From positions 62,001-126,000 of the forward strand of contig NZ_RJLM01000003.1 of assembly GCF_004104355.1 (NCBI RefSeq): a DNA stretch of 64,000 nt. The letters run 5' to 3'. The notes beneath the pieces were generated by a model. That model did not search any database, was not told the origin of the DNA, and was given only the letters and a program-made list of their open reading frames with translations. Below, piece by piece: positions 28,376 through 37,974 of this stretch. Every line of letters starts with the position of its first letter. Positions within the stretch are counted from its first letter, which is position 1. The translations under genes were made by a program, and so were the position numbers. Source of the DNA: Photobacterium chitinilyticum. Its GTDB lineage: Bacteria > Pseudomonadota > Gammaproteobacteria > Enterobacterales > Vibrionaceae.

Positions 28376-29773
28376 ATGGATACACTGCACTACACTAATG
28401 GTTGGCTCAATCTTAAAAATAACCGAATCGATGAGATCAATCATTTCTGTGAAGACTATAAACATTTTCTCAATGCAGGAAAAACAGAACGCCAATGCGT
28501 GAAAGCATCAATAGCTGAAGCTGAACAGCATGGCTTCCGCCCTATTGAAGAGTTTGAACAATTAGTCGCTGGGGATAAAGTCTATTTCATCAATCGCAAC
28601 AAGAACGTTGTATTAACCGTTGTTGGCAAGCGTCCTATTCGCGAAGGTATTCGTTACGTCGTTTCTCATATTGATTCCCCTCGCCTCGATCTAAAACCAA
28701 ATCCACTGTACGAGAAAAGTGAGCTTGCACTAATGCGTACTCACTATTATGGCGGCATCAAAAAATACCAATGGGCATCTCGCCCTCTAGCCTTACACGG
28801 TATCGTCGTCACAAAATCGGGCCGTAGCGTCGATATTGTTATCGGCGAAGATCCTCAAGACCCTGTTTTCACCATTCCTGATCTGCTGCCGCATCTGGAT
28901 AAAAAAGTTCAGCGCGAGCGTACTGCTGCAGAAGTACTGAAAGGTGAAGAGCTACAGATCATCGTCGGCTCCGTACCAATGGCTTTTGATGACGACAAAA
29001 TTAAAGACAAGGTCAAACAGCATATCCTCATTAAGCTTCACGAGAAATATGAGATCTCTGAACCTGATTTTATCTCAGCCGAGCTAATGCTGGTGCCTGC
29101 TGGCGATGCGCGCGACGTAGGTATTGATCAGGGATTGGTTGGGGCCTATGGCCAGGACGATCGTATCTGTGCCTACACTTCACTCGAAGCCATTCTGGAT
29201 ATTCCAACCCCTGAGCAAACTGCAGTCTGCTTCCTCGTTGATAAAGAAGAAATTGGGTCTTCAGGCGCTACAGGCCTTGAGTCACGCTACCTTGAATTCT
29301 TTACCGGCGAATTATTGATCCGTCAGTCAGACGGTAACTATAACGATCAAATGCTACGTCGCTGCCTATGGCAATCCTATGCCTTGTCTTCAGATGTTAA
29401 CGCTGGTCTCAACCCGCTGTTTGAATCTGTACATGATGCGCAAAATGCCTCCAAGCTAGGCTATGGCTTAGTACTGACCAAGTATACCGGTCATGGCGGT
29501 AAGGCAGGATCGAATGACGCCGATGCCGAATATGTTGCAGCACTGCGCCGCATCTTCGACGACCATGAAATTACTTGGCAAACAGGCCTGCTTGGCAAAG
29601 TAGACGAAGGGGGCGGTGGTACGGTAGCCAAATACCTCGCACATTATGGCATCAATACAATTGATGCAGGTGCTGCCTTGCTGTCAATGCACTCGCCATT
29701 CGAACTTTCCTCTAAATTCGATATCTACGAGCTGTACCGTGCCTATAAAACGTTCTACACCCAAAAATTGTAG
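28376..29773 (+). CDS. M18 family aminopeptidase
   Basis: A 465-residue metallopeptidase of the aspartyl aminopeptidase/aminopeptidase I family. Zinc-site blocks are VVSHIDSPRLDLKPNPL, GQDDRICAYTSLEAIL, FLVDKEEIGSSGATG and DAGAALLSMHSPFELSS. Length and the block IKKYQWASRPLALHG fit the bacterial (often clostridial) branch. It removes N-terminal residues from peptides in the cytoplasm. The start has GGAGTT upstream. It diverges from the glycine reductase operon and is followed by a peptide transporter, so it probably feeds free amino acids to it. Confidence 0.93.
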   Translation: MDTLHYTNGWLNLKNNRIDEINHFCEDYKHFLNAGKTERQCVKASIAEAEQHGFRPIEEFEQLVAGDKVYFINRNKNVVLTVVGKRPIREGIRYVVSHIDSPRLDLKPNPLYEKSELALMRTHYYGGIKKYQWASRPLALHGIVVTKSGRSVDIVIGEDPQDPVFTIPDLLPHLDKKVQRERTAAEVLKGEELQIIVGSVPMAFDDDKIKDKVKQHILIKLHEKYEISEPDFISAELMLVPAGDARDVGIDQGLVGAYGQDDRICAYTSLEAILDIPTPEQTAVCFLVDKEEIGSSGATGLESRYLEFFTGELLIRQSDGNYNDQMLRRCLWQSYALSSDVNAGLNPLFESVHDAQNASKLGYGLVLTKYTGHGGKAGSNDADAEYVAALRRIFDDHEITWQTGLLGKVDEGGGGTVAKYLAHYGINTIDAGAALLSMHSPFELSSKFDIYELYRAYKTFYTQKL

Positions 29774-29800
29774 CATCCCAGTACTAATGGAGAGTAAGTC

Positions 29801-31276
29801 ATGAAAAAACGTCATCCGTTGACCTTTTACATTCTATGTTCATGCCAGTTCTGGTGGGCACTATCTTTCTATAGCCTATGGGCTATCTTGCCGGTATTCC
29901 TCGGTGAAGAGTTAGGTATCGATCAAAAAACCTCATTTGCAACATTTGGTGCTTTTGCCGCACTGGGTGCCGCTATGCTGTTTGTCGGTGGCTGGCTTGC
30001 AGATAAAGTTCTTGGCGCCAAGCGGACTCTTGCTTGGGGCTTTTTCTTCCAAGGTCTAGGTTATTTTATCATTGCCTATTCCGCGGTAACGGCTCAACCG
30101 CATTTTGTCTTTATTGGTTTGGGTACCGTCGCAGTAGGTCGTGGTATTGGTAGTGTGGCTCCTCCTACTATTATTGCCGCTTCATACGATAAAAACGACC
30201 CTCGCCTTGATGGTGCTTACACCCTGTTCTATATGGTCAACAACATTGGTGCATTCCTCGCTCAACTGGGCGCGCCAATCATGGCATATAGCATCGGCTG
30301 GACATCGGCCTTCATCTTGTCTGCCGTCGGTATGACCGTCAACGTGGTGACATACTTACTTCTTAACAAGAAAATCAAGCAGGCAACTGAAGCCGACAAA
30401 CGTGCGGTTCCATTCAAGACCAACAGCCTGTTCCTGTCAGGAGCACTACTTGCGGTTGCTGCAGCTAGCTACTTGCTCACCAACTTGCCGCTGGCACAGT
30501 TTGTCTTGGCAATAGCGGCTCTGACTATCTTGTTCCTAATAACAAAGGAAATGAAGAAAGAAAAACCAACCAGCCGCAAACGTATGGTTGTTGGGTTGGT
30601 ATTGATGGGGCAGGCACTGGCATTCTTTATCCTATACAACCAGATGCCAACGTCACTGAACTTCTTTGCAATCAATAACATTGTACCTGAAGTATTTGGT
30701 ATTGCAGTCAACCCCGTATCCTATCAGTCTCTGAACCCGATGTGGGTTATCTTCCTTAGCCCTATTCTTGCTCATATATATACGACACTGGGCGAAAAAG
30801 GCAAAGACTTGTCGATGCCGGGTAAGTTCGCTCTGGGTATGCTTATTTGTGCGGCTGCATTTGCCTGCGCAGGTTTCTCACAATACTTCGGCGACGAAAA
30901 AGGAATGCTAAATCCATTCTGGATTGCAGCGCCTCACTTCTTGTTTGCTATTGGCGAACTGCTTATCTCTGCTTTGGGTCTATCGGCAATCGCCAAACTG
31001 TTCCCAAGCCGCATCCGTGGTTTCATCTACGGTGCATGGAACATGACATTAGCCATCGCTTCTGTTGCAGGGGCTTGGGTTGCAGGGCTATCTTCATCTG
31101 GCGAAGTCGAAATGACTCCGGTAGAAAGCTTAGTATCCTACGGTAATTACTTCTTCGCCCTGGCTGTTGCTTCCACTATCGTCGGTATAGTCTGTGTTAT
31201 CTTAGCTCCTCGCCTGAACAAACTGATTGAAAGCGACACAGAAGAACAACAAAAAGAAGATCTACAAACTGCTTAA
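29801..31276 (+). CDS. POT-family di/tripeptide proton symporter
   Basis: A 491-residue protein with about 14 membrane segments of the major facilitator fold. FQGLGYFIIAYSA, GRGIGSVAPPTIIAASYDKND and the late block NPFWIAAPHFLFAIGELLIS are typical of proton-driven oligopeptide transporters (Dtp type). It starts 27 bases after the aminopeptidase gene with GGAGAG upstream, and ends before a strong terminator. The two genes together import and degrade peptides; the location next to glycine reductase suggests amino-acid fermentation. Confidence 0.9.
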   Translation: MKKRHPLTFYILCSCQFWWALSFYSLWAILPVFLGEELGIDQKTSFATFGAFAALGAAMLFVGGWLADKVLGAKRTLAWGFFFQGLGYFIIAYSAVTAQPHFVFIGLGTVAVGRGIGSVAPPTIIAASYDKNDPRLDGAYTLFYMVNNIGAFLAQLGAPIMAYSIGWTSAFILSAVGMTVNVVTYLLLNKKIKQATEADKRAVPFKTNSLFLSGALLAVAAASYLLTNLPLAQFVLAIAALTILFLITKEMKKEKPTSRKRMVVGLVLMGQALAFFILYNQMPTSLNFFAINNIVPEVFGIAVNPVSYQSLNPMWVIFLSPILAHIYTTLGEKGKDLSMPGKFALGMLICAAAFACAGFSQYFGDEKGMLNPFWIAAPHFLFAIGELLISALGLSAIAKLFPSRIRGFIYGAWNMTLAIASVAGAWVAGLSSSGEVEMTPVESLVSYGNYFFALAVASTIVGIVCVILAPRLNKLIESDTEEQQKEDLQTA

Positions 31277-31302
31277 TGCACAAACGTAAAGTTGGCTAAA
31301 TC

Positions 31303-31336
31303 AAAAAGCGAGAGCTGCTATTGGCTCTCGCTTTTT
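31303..31336. terminator. Bidirectional terminator between the peptide transporter and def
   Basis: AAAAAGCGAGAGC and GCTCTCGCTTTTT form a 13-bp stem with an 8-base loop and A/T runs on both sides. Confidence 0.93.
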
Positions 31337-31367
31337 CTTGTCTTACCTATCAAAGATACGTCTTGCT

Positions 31368-31871
31368 CTACGCATTTATTTTAATATGTTTCTTAACTTT
31401 CTTAAGCGCCATCTGTTTTTTTAACGGAGAAAGATAATCGATAAACAATTGCCCCTTAAGGTGATCAATTTCATGCTGCATAGCAATTGCTAAAAATCCA
31501 TCACTTTCAATCGTAATCTCCTTTCCGCTCCGATCTAGAGCTGAAACCGTAACCTTGGTAAATCGCTCGATATCGGCATAATACCCAGGTACCGACAGAC
31601 AACCTTCTTGCCCTGTCGCCTTGTATTCCCCGCTTTCAACTTTTGGGTTAACCAGAACTAACGGTTCTTTCCGAGACTCCGAAATATCGATTACAACGAT
31701 AGCCTCAGTGCTACCTACTTGGGTTGCAGCCAGACCAATACCATTATCAGTGCTGTACATGGTCTCAAGCATATCGTCTATTAACGGTTGAACAGCCTCG
31801 ATATCTACCACATCAGATGCTTTAAGTTTCAACTTTTCGTTTGGAACAGTCAGTATTTCTAATATTGCCAT
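31368..31871 (-). CDS. def: Peptide deformylase
   Basis: A 167-residue metalloenzyme that removes the formyl group from nascent proteins. The three family motifs are present: GIGLAATQVG, EGCLSVPG and QHEIDHLKG (metal ligands Cys, His, His). The neighbourhood is not the usual def-fmt operon, so this may be a second copy in the genome. Confidence 0.95.
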   Translation of the reverse strand: MAILEILTVPNEKLKLKASDVVDIEAVQPLIDDMLETMYSTDNGIGLAATQVGSTEAIVVIDISESRKEPLVLVNPKVESGEYKATGQEGCLSVPGYYADIERFTKVTVSALDRSGKEITIESDGFLAIAMQHEIDHLKGQLFIDYLSPLKKQMALKKVKKHIKINA

Positions 31872-31945
31872 TTGTCCTCGAACTATCGCTATTAAGTGCT
31901 ATAACGTAAGATAATTACATATCTTGAACCGCAATGCTCGCAAAG

Positions 31946-32317
31946 CTAGAAGCTAACAACTTTATCTGCTGCAAGCGTCCATTGCGCCAAATCATCCAAT
32001 GTTCCTATTTCAGCCCCTTCAATAAGTGGCAAATGGGTTAGTCCTCGAGCATCCGTACACGTCTTGCATAACCTCACTTCAGCACCTTGTGCCAATAGAA
32101 TTTCTATCATCTGCTGAACATTATACCCTTCAGCGGGAACTTGCTTGACAAGAGCACAGGCAACTGCATCCGACATTAGGAATACTTTTATCTGTGTCTT
32201 GGCCCTATCTTGCTCATTGAGGTTAATTGCCAGTCTCAAACCGTTGAATGAGCGTTCTGAGCCGTAGGGGGCATCATTAAGAATAAATAACAAAGTCTGT
32301 TTGGGTTTGTCTAACAT
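31946..32317 (-). CDS. DsrE/YchN-like small protein
   Basis: A 123-residue protein of the DsrE fold. LLFILNDAPYGSERSFNGLRLA and the cysteine-bearing KTCTDARGL block are typical of the YchN-like branch, whose members handle sulfur or are of unknown function. The region just upstream of its ATG is made entirely of four 12-bp tandem repeats, and the nearest copy supplies the AGGA ribosome binding site 7 bases before the start. It is divergent from modE. Confidence 0.82.
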   Translation of the reverse strand: MLDKPKQTLLFILNDAPYGSERSFNGLRLAINLNEQDRAKTQIKVFLMSDAVACALVKQVPAEGYNVQQMIEILLAQGAEVRLCKTCTDARGLTHLPLIEGAEIGTLDDLAQWTLAADKVVSF

Positions 32318-32318
32318 C

Positions 32319-32366
32319 GTTATGTCCTGGGTTATGTTCTGGGTTATGTTCTGGGTTATGTTCTGG
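32319..32366. repeat. Four 12-bp tandem repeats upstream of the DsrE-like gene
   Basis: Unit GTTATGTTCTGG at 32319-32330 (one T to C change), 32331-32342, 32343-32354 and 32355-32366. On the minus strand the unit is CCAGAACATAAC; the copy closest to the gene reads CCAGGACATAAC and so creates AGGA at good spacing from the ATG at 32317. Copy number may vary between strains. Confidence 0.93.
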
Positions 32367-32478
32367 TGAATGCTCAGGCAACCTTATGCCTGAAAGAATA
32401 ATCCGCTATACTCTACGCCAATTGTGCAGTTACACTCATGATTTAGCTCTATTTTTCGCTCACACAGGATCTACAATT

Positions 32479-33267
32479 ATGGATTTCGACGCGCTGCTCA
32501 CCCTTTCCGAAAATGGAAAGCTCTTTGCCAACCCTCGCCGTGTTGCATTGCTTAAGGCAGTCCGGCAAACAGGCTCAATAAGCAAGGGGGCCAAACTGGC
32601 AGGAATCAGCTATAAAGCCGCCTATGACGCTATCAAAGATATGAATACGCGTTCGGAAACACCGCTGATCACCAGTGAAAAAGGAGGCAAAGGTGGCGGC
32701 GGCGCTTCACTAACCCATTTCGGTCAGCGCATTATCCAAATGTATGATCTGCTGGACACTATCCAGAATATGGGGCTTCAGGCGCTAAATGACAAGGATG
32801 CCCCACTTCACAGCCTGCTTGGTGTTATGGCTAAATTCTCATTACAAACCAGCGCAAGAAACCAGTTTTTTGGCACCATCAGCGGCATCGAAAACCATGC
32901 GTTGCATGATCGTATTTTCATCAGCCTGCAAAATGGACAACAAGTTATCGCAACAATTACCCATGGCAGCACCATGCGATTACAGCTGACTATTGGCAAA
33001 GACGTTGTCGCTTTGGTTAAAGGGCCTGCGATTCAAGTTTACTGTGAGCCTCCTGAAGATCAGCAACTCGATAACCAGCTTCAAGGCACTGTGCTGGATA
33101 TTCAACATGGCGACAGTTCTGCTGAAGTGTCAGTAAAACTTGAAGGAAATGATGAAATCTGCGCTCTTATCCACAAAGATGAAAATGATTTCAATCGCTT
33201 AGGCTTGGGTAGCAAAGCGCTGGCCTGTTTTTCCTCATCTCAGGTTATCATTGCAACTTTATGTTAA
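32479..33267 (+). CDS. modE: Molybdate-responsive regulator ModE
   Basis: A 262-residue protein, the same length as E. coli ModE. The N-terminal winged helix (GSISKGAKLAGISYKAAYDA) binds DNA; two C-terminal molybdate-binding (TOBE/MOP) repeats follow, beginning SARNQFFGTISGI and DNQLQGTVLDIQHG. It represses molybdate uptake genes when molybdate is bound, but no mod transport genes are in this window. I chose the ATG at 32479 with AGGAT 8 bases upstream; the frame is open 31 codons earlier without support. Confidence 0.93.
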   Translation: MDFDALLTLSENGKLFANPRRVALLKAVRQTGSISKGAKLAGISYKAAYDAIKDMNTRSETPLITSEKGGKGGGGASLTHFGQRIIQMYDLLDTIQNMGLQALNDKDAPLHSLLGVMAKFSLQTSARNQFFGTISGIENHALHDRIFISLQNGQQVIATITHGSTMRLQLTIGKDVVALVKGPAIQVYCEPPEDQQLDNQLQGTVLDIQHGDSSAEVSVKLEGNDEICALIHKDENDFNRLGLGSKALACFSSSQVIIATLC

Positions 33268-33521
33268 TCGAACTGAATACAAGTGCCGCGGAACACACCG
33301 TAATTAGCCCCCTGTAACAGGCAGTTTTCAAAATGCTTGTAATCCAAATACTGGAAAACCACCAGTAGCAACACAGCTAATACCAAACCAACAAGAGCGA
33401 GCCTAATCAGCCAAACTTTTTTCTTTTTCAATGCCAGCCACAACAAAAACACCGATATTGGCGCTAGCAATAAAGTGAATGGTAAGAAGTTCACTGCCGA
33501 AAGTGACATATCAGACGTCAT
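33264..33521 (-). CDS. Small membrane protein
   Basis: An 85-residue hydrophobic protein with two predicted membrane segments (about 11-29 and 39-60) and a short cysteine-containing tail (ENCLLQGANYGVFRGTCIQF). No family recognised. Its 3' end overlaps that of modE by 4 bases (convergent). The start is uncertain: GAGGT touches the ATG at 33521, and the next ATG (33509) has GAGG 13 bases upstream. Coding potential is fair. Confidence 0.65.
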   Translation of the reverse strand: MTSDMSLSAVNFLPFTLLLAPISVFLLWLALKKKKVWLIRLALVGLVLAVLLLVVFQYLDYKHFENCLLQGANYGVFRGTCIQFD

Positions 33522-33731
33522 ACCTCAGTAGAATACATGCAGAATTAAATGATAAGTCTTTTTCTGCTCCTAATTCAAAGCATTCCGACATTATTTGCAT
33601 TAAATTACACAATCCTTACACAAACCATTCATCATAAAAAAACAGCGCTTAAAATCCATATCTCAACGATATGAAATTACATCTTTTTGATGTGATCAGT
33701 CCCTCTATTTATTCACAAAAAGCATATTTGT

Positions 33732-33747
33732 TCTGACCCAAGTCACA
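33732..33747 (+). promoter_or_regulatory. Putative CRP site of the rbs operon
   Basis: TCTGA-N6-TCACA matches TGTGA-N6-TCACA at 9 of 10 positions. It lies just upstream of the ribose operators. Confidence 0.6.
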
Positions 33748-33772
33748 CTTTGCTATCTTTACTGGTGCGCAT

Positions 33773-33828
33773 CGAAACGTTTCGCTCTACATTTACAGCC
33801 ATCGAAACGTTTGCGTAAACGTTTCGAT
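33773..33828. promoter_or_regulatory. LacI/RbsR-type operators upstream of rbsD
   Basis: CGAAACGTTTCG at 33773-33784 is a perfect palindrome. A second, longer inverted repeat runs 33801-33828: ATCGAAACGTTT, a GCGT spacer and AAACGTTTCGAT. CGAAACGTTTCG resembles the classic LacI-family operator, so these are the likely sites of RbsR, encoded in the same cluster. From 33522 the intergenic region contains no other gene. Confidence 0.82.
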
Positions 33829-33910
33829 GTATAAAAAAACAGCAAGGAAAGAAAAACCAAGGCTGGCGAGAACAAACGCATCACCACCATGAATTAATAA
33901 GGTGCAACCC

Positions 33911-34330
33911 ATGAAAAAAAGCGCACTCATCAATGCTGAATTGTCTTACATCGTCGCAACCCTAGGTCACACCGACGAAGTTACTATCTGCGATGCAGGG
34001 CTACCTATTCCTGACGAAACACAACGTATCGATCTTGCACTTATTCCTGGTGTACCCACTTTTATCGATACCGTAAAAGCAGTTCTTGGCGAAATGCAAA
34101 TTGAAGGGGTTGTGATGGCTGAAGAGTTTCAGCAGGTAAGTCCCGATCACCATCAGGCTCTGATTGAACTCATCCGCAACGAAGAAATACTGTGCGGAAA
34201 ACCAATCAATATCTCCTATGTCAGCCACGAGGCATTCAAAGTTCATACTAAAAATAGCAAAACGGTGATCCGCACTGGTGAATGTACACCTTACGCCAAT
34301 GTGATTTTTCAGTCCGGCGTAGTGTTCTAA
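33911..34330 (+). CDS. rbsD: D-ribose pyranase
   Basis: A 139-residue protein, the same length as E. coli RbsD. GHTDEVTICDAGLPIP and GECTPYANVIFQSGV are family signatures. It interconverts the pyranose and furanose forms of ribose so that RbsK can act. The ATG at 33911 is preferred to an upstream GTG (33902); AAGGTG precedes it. First gene of the ribose operon. Confidence 0.95.
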   Translation: MKKSALINAELSYIVATLGHTDEVTICDAGLPIPDETQRIDLALIPGVPTFIDTVKAVLGEMQIEGVVMAEEFQQVSPDHHQALIELIRNEEILCGKPINISYVSHEAFKVHTKNSKTVIRTGECTPYANVIFQSGVVF

Positions 34331-34365
34331 CACCCTACTCATCTGCTTAGTTGCAAGGAACTGAC

Positions 34366-35871
34366 ATGAAACAGCCAATATTAGAATTGAAAGGCATTGA
34401 GAAAGCTTTCCCGGGTGTAAAAGCGCTCGATAATGCTTGCCTCAATGTCTACCCGGGCAAAGTGATGGCTTTGATGGGTGAAAATGGTGCAGGTAAGTCG
34501 ACCTTGATGAAGGCACTCACCGGTATTTATGCAATGGATGCTGGCGAGATCCGCTACCAGGGCGAACAAGTTAACTTTAACGGTCCTCGTCACTCTCAGG
34601 AAGCAGGTATCAGCATCATCCATCAGGAACTCAACCTGATCCCTGAACTAACTATTGCCGAGAACATCTTCCTTGGCCGAGAAAAAACTAATGCCTTCGG
34701 TGGTATCAAATGGTCAGAGATGTACCGTGAAGCTGATGCCCTGCTCAACCGCCTGAATGTCAAACACAGCTCGCGCCAGCTGCTGGGTGAACTAAGTCTG
34801 GGTGAACAACAAATGGTAGAAATCGCCAAGGCATTGTCATTTAAGTCTCAGGTCATCATTATGGATGAACCGACAGATGCCCTAACGGATACCGAAACCG
34901 AATCACTGTTCAAGGTAATCAATGAACTACGCGAAGAAGGCTGCGGTATTGTTTATATCTCACACCGCCTGAAAGAGATATTCGAGATCTGTGACGATAT
35001 CACGGTGCTTCGTGACGGTAAGTTCATTGGCGAACGTCAGGTCGCTGATATAGACGAAGATACCATGATTGAAATGATGGTTGGTCGCCGGCTGGACGAA
35101 CAGTACCCGCGCATCGATGTTAAGCACGGTACCACCTGTCTCGAAGTTAAAAATCTCTCTGGTGCAGGTGTAAACAACGTGAGCTTTACCTTGGATCGCG
35201 GTGAGATCCTTGGTGTTTCCGGCCTGATGGGTGCCGGGCGAACCGAACTAATGAAAGTGATTTACGGAGCCCTCACCCGTGAGTCTGGTGAGATCATTCT
35301 TGATGGCAAAACTATCAACCCGATTAGCCCGCAAGACGGTCTTGCCAATGGTATTGCCTATATTTCTGAAGATCGTAAGGGTGACGGCCTGATTCTGGGA
35401 CTATCAGTCAAAGAGAACATGTCTATTTGCTCGCTTGACCAACTGTCCAAGGGTATTCAGCTCAAACACTATGATGAAGTCACCGCTGTTGAAGACTTTA
35501 TCCGCCTTTTCAACATCAAAACACCAAGCCGCAATCAAATAATTGGCAACCTGTCTGGTGGTAACCAGCAAAAAGTGGCTATAGCCAAAGGCCTGATGAC
35601 CAGACCGAAAGTACTGATCCTCGACGAGCCGACCCGAGGTGTCGATGTCGGCGCAAAGAAAGAAATCTATCAGTTAATCAACCAATTTAAAGCCGAAGGA
35701 ATGAGCATCATCCTTGTCTCTTCGGAAATGCCTGAAGTACTTGGTATGAGTGACCGCATCATGGTCATGCATGAAGGACAAATCAGCGGTGAGTTTATAG
35801 CCACTGAAGCCGACCAAGAAAAATTACTAGCCTGCGCTGTGGGTAAACAAATCAACGAGGTAGCAGCATGA
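34366..35871 (+). CDS. rbsA: Ribose ABC transporter ATP-binding protein
   Basis: A 501-residue protein with two ABC domains. The first has Walker [10 protein letters not shown] and signature [13 protein letters not shown] with Walker B VIIMDEPT; the second has a non-canonical Walker A (GLMGAGRTE), normal for this family, and signature [14 protein letters not shown]. Length equals E. coli RbsA. The ATG at 34366 has AAGGAA upstream. The last 4 bases overlap rbsC (ATGA). Confidence 0.96.
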   Translation: MKQPILELKGIEKAFPGVKALDNACLNVYPGKVMALMGENGAGKSTLMKALTGIYAMDAGEIRYQGEQVNFNGPRHSQEAGISIIHQELNLIPELTIAENIFLGREKTNAFGGIKWSEMYREADALLNRLNVKHSSRQLLGELSLGEQQMVEIAKALSFKSQVIIMDEPTDALTDTETESLFKVINELREEGCGIVYISHRLKEIFEICDDITVLRDGKFIGERQVADIDEDTMIEMMVGRRLDEQYPRIDVKHGTTCLEVKNLSGAGVNNVSFTLDRGEILGVSGLMGAGRTELMKVIYGALTRESGEIILDGKTINPISPQDGLANGIAYISEDRKGDGLILGLSVKENMSICSLDQLSKGIQLKHYDEVTAVEDFIRLFNIKTPSRNQIIGNLSGGNQQKVAIAKGLMTRPKVLILDEPTRGVDVGAKKEIYQLINQFKAEGMSIILVSSEMPEVLGMSDRIMVMHEGQISGEFIATEADQEKLLACAVGKQINEVAA

Positions 35872-36851
35872 GCACCAACGCTATGACCAAAACACAAGAG
35901 ACTGGTAGCAACAAGCTATTTACCAAAGAATGGTTAATTGAACAGAAATCACTAATCGCGTTGGTTTTCCTTATCGTGGTGGTGTCTTTCCTTAACCCGA
36001 ACTTCTTCACCGTCGACAACATTTTAAACATCCTCCGTCAAACCTCGGTGAATGCAATTATCGCAGTAGGTATGACTCTGGTTATCCTGACTGCCGGTAT
36101 TGACCTCAGTGTCGGTTCAGTGCTTGCCCTGTGTGGTGCCTTTGCCGCAACCATGATCGGAATGGAAATTCCGGTAATCATAGCAGTACCAACAGCGTTG
36201 TTGGCTGGTGCGGCTCTAGGGGCAATCAGTGGCGTGATCATTGCCAAAGGTAAGGTACAGGCCTTTATCGCAACCTTGGTTACCATGACTCTGCTTCGCG
36301 GTGTCACTATGGTCTACACCGATGGTCGCCCGATTTCGACAGGTTTCACTGACGTAGCAGACAGCTTTGCCTGGTTCGGTACTGGTTACGCAATGGGAAT
36401 TCCAGTTCCAATTTGGCTGATGGTTATCGTGTTCGCAGCAATCTGGTATGTACTGAACCACACTCGCTTCGGCCGCTATGTCTACGCACTAGGCGGCAAC
36501 GAATCAGCAACTCGTCTTTCGGGCATCAATGTAGATCGCGTCAAGATTGGCGTCTACGCAATCTGCGGCCTGTTAGCAGCCTTAGCTGGCATCATCGTTA
36601 CCTCTCGTCTTTCTTCGGCACAACCTACAGCCGGTATGGGATACGAACTGGATGCGATTGCTGCTGTCGTTCTTGGTGGCACCAGCCTGGCTGGCGGTAA
36701 AGGCCGAATTATGGGTACCCTCGTTGGCGCTCTTATCATCGGCTTCCTAAATAACGCACTAAACCTATTGGACGTATCGTCCTACTACCAGATGATTGCA
36801 AAAGCAGTGGTAATTTTGCTTGCTGTCTTGGTAGATAACAAAAATAAGTAA
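35868..36851 (+). CDS. rbsC: Ribose ABC transporter permease
   Basis: A 327-residue membrane protein with 8-10 segments. [22 protein letters not shown] and [20 protein letters not shown] are the hallmarks of the RbsC/XylH permease family. It forms the channel of the ribose importer. Translationally coupled to rbsA; a GC-rich hairpin follows before rbsB. Confidence 0.96.
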   Translation: MSTNAMTKTQETGSNKLFTKEWLIEQKSLIALVFLIVVVSFLNPNFFTVDNILNILRQTSVNAIIAVGMTLVILTAGIDLSVGSVLALCGAFAATMIGMEIPVIIAVPTALLAGAALGAISGVIIAKGKVQAFIATLVTMTLLRGVTMVYTDGRPISTGFTDVADSFAWFGTGYAMGIPVPIWLMVIVFAAIWYVLNHTRFGRYVYALGGNESATRLSGINVDRVKIGVYAICGLLAALAGIIVTSRLSSAQPTAGMGYELDAIAAVVLGGTSLAGGKGRIMGTLVGALIIGFLNNALNLLDVSSYYQMIAKAVVILLAVLVDNKNK

Positions 36852-36879
36852 CCCTCTGTAGCTAGGTATATCTAGTAAC

Positions 36880-36901
36880 GCGGGCGGTATCTTCTGCCCG
36901 C
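36880..36901 (+). terminator. rbsC-rbsB intercistronic hairpin
   Basis: GCGGGC and GCCCGC form a 6-bp stem with a 10-base loop between rbsC and rbsB. No T-run; probably an mRNA stabilising or processing element rather than a terminator. Confidence 0.45.
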
Positions 36902-36934
36902 AACCAACCCGACATATGTAGAAAGGAAAACAGA

Positions 36935-37813
36935 ATGAAAAAGTTAGCAACCCTAATCTCTGCCGCTGTATTGTCTGCTTCATTCAGCACTACTGCTGCA
37001 GCGCAAGACACTATGGCAATGGTTGTATCAACGCTAAATAACCCATTCTTCGTCACCATGAAGGAAGGTGCAGAGGCGAAAGCACAAGAGTTAGGCTATA
37101 AGCTTATTGTTCTTGATTCACAAAACGACCCAAGCAAAGAACTTTCTAACATCGAAGATCTTACTGTTCGCGGTGTGAAAGCAATTCTTATCAACCCAAC
37201 AGACTCCGATGCGGTTTCTAACGCCATTCGCATGGCTAACCGTTCAAACATCCCTGTTCTGACGCTAGACCGTGGTGCAAGCCGTGGTGAGGTTGTCAGC
37301 CACATTGCTTCTGACAATGTTGCCGGTGGCGAAATGGCGGGCAAGTACATCATGGAAAAAGTGGGTGAAAAAGCACGCGTTATCCAGCTAGAAGGTATCG
37401 CAGGCACATCTGCAGCCCGTGAGCGCGGTCAAGGCTTTATGAATGCCGTTAAAGCAAATGGCATGAACCTACTTGCCAGCCAGCCTGCTGACTTCGACCG
37501 TACCAAAGGTCTGAACGTGATGGAAAACATGCTTGCTGCAAACCCAGATGTTCAGGCCGTATTTGCTCAGAACGATGAAATGGCGCTAGGTGCCCTACGC
37601 GCAGTTCAGGCATCAGGCAAAGATGTACTGATCGTTGGCTTCGATGGTACTGACGACGGTATTGCCGCAGTTAAGCGCGGAATTCTGGGCGCAACTATTG
37701 CCCAGCAGCCAGATATGATCGGTGCGTTAGGTGTAGAGACAGCTGATAAAATGTTGAAAGGCGAGAAAGTTGAAGCAAACATTCCTGTTCCGCTTAAAGT
37801 AATTACGCAATAA
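36935..37813 (+). CDS. rbsB: Ribose-binding periplasmic protein
   Basis: A 292-residue binding protein with a signal peptide cut near TAAAQ (residue about 24). [19 protein letters not shown] and the ribose-binding block [18 protein letters not shown] identify it as RbsB. It delivers ribose to RbsA/RbsC. GAAAGGA precedes the ATG. Confidence 0.96.
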   Translation: MKKLATLISAAVLSASFSTTAAAQDTMAMVVSTLNNPFFVTMKEGAEAKAQELGYKLIVLDSQNDPSKELSNIEDLTVRGVKAILINPTDSDAVSNAIRMANRSNIPVLTLDRGASRGEVVSHIASDNVAGGEMAGKYIMEKVGEKARVIQLEGIAGTSAARERGQGFMNAVKANGMNLLASQPADFDRTKGLNVMENMLAANPDVQAVFAQNDEMALGALRAVQASGKDVLIVGFDGTDDGIAAVKRGILGATIAQQPDMIGALGVETADKMLKGEKVEANIPVPLKVITQ

Positions 37814-37823
37814 GAAACATAGT

Positions 37824-37866
37824 GGCGAGTGTCGAGAAACTAGTACCTAGAAACTCGATACTCGCC
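37824..37866 (+). promoter_or_regulatory. Long hairpin between rbsB and rbsK
   Basis: GGCGAGTGTCGAG (37824-37836) and CTCGATACTCGCC (37854-37866) form a 13-bp arm with one G-A mismatch, loop 17 bases. Such palindromes protect upstream mRNA and would favour RbsB, needed in excess. It may be one copy of a dispersed element. Confidence 0.6.
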
Positions 37867-37974
37867 TACCATAGCAAGAACCAGAGTCTATCGTTTAGCA
37901 CCCTGCTTAAACCGCACTGCTAACCCATACATTTTGGCCAGATAAAAACGGCAGTTAGTTATAAAGGTCCCGAT

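Noticed and set aside
32319-32366. CRISPR array
   Set aside because: Units are 12 bases with no spacers and there are no cas genes in the window.
32386-32478. N-terminal extension of ModE
   Set aside because: The 31 extra codons lack a ribosome binding site, and the ATG at 32479 gives exactly the usual 262 residues.
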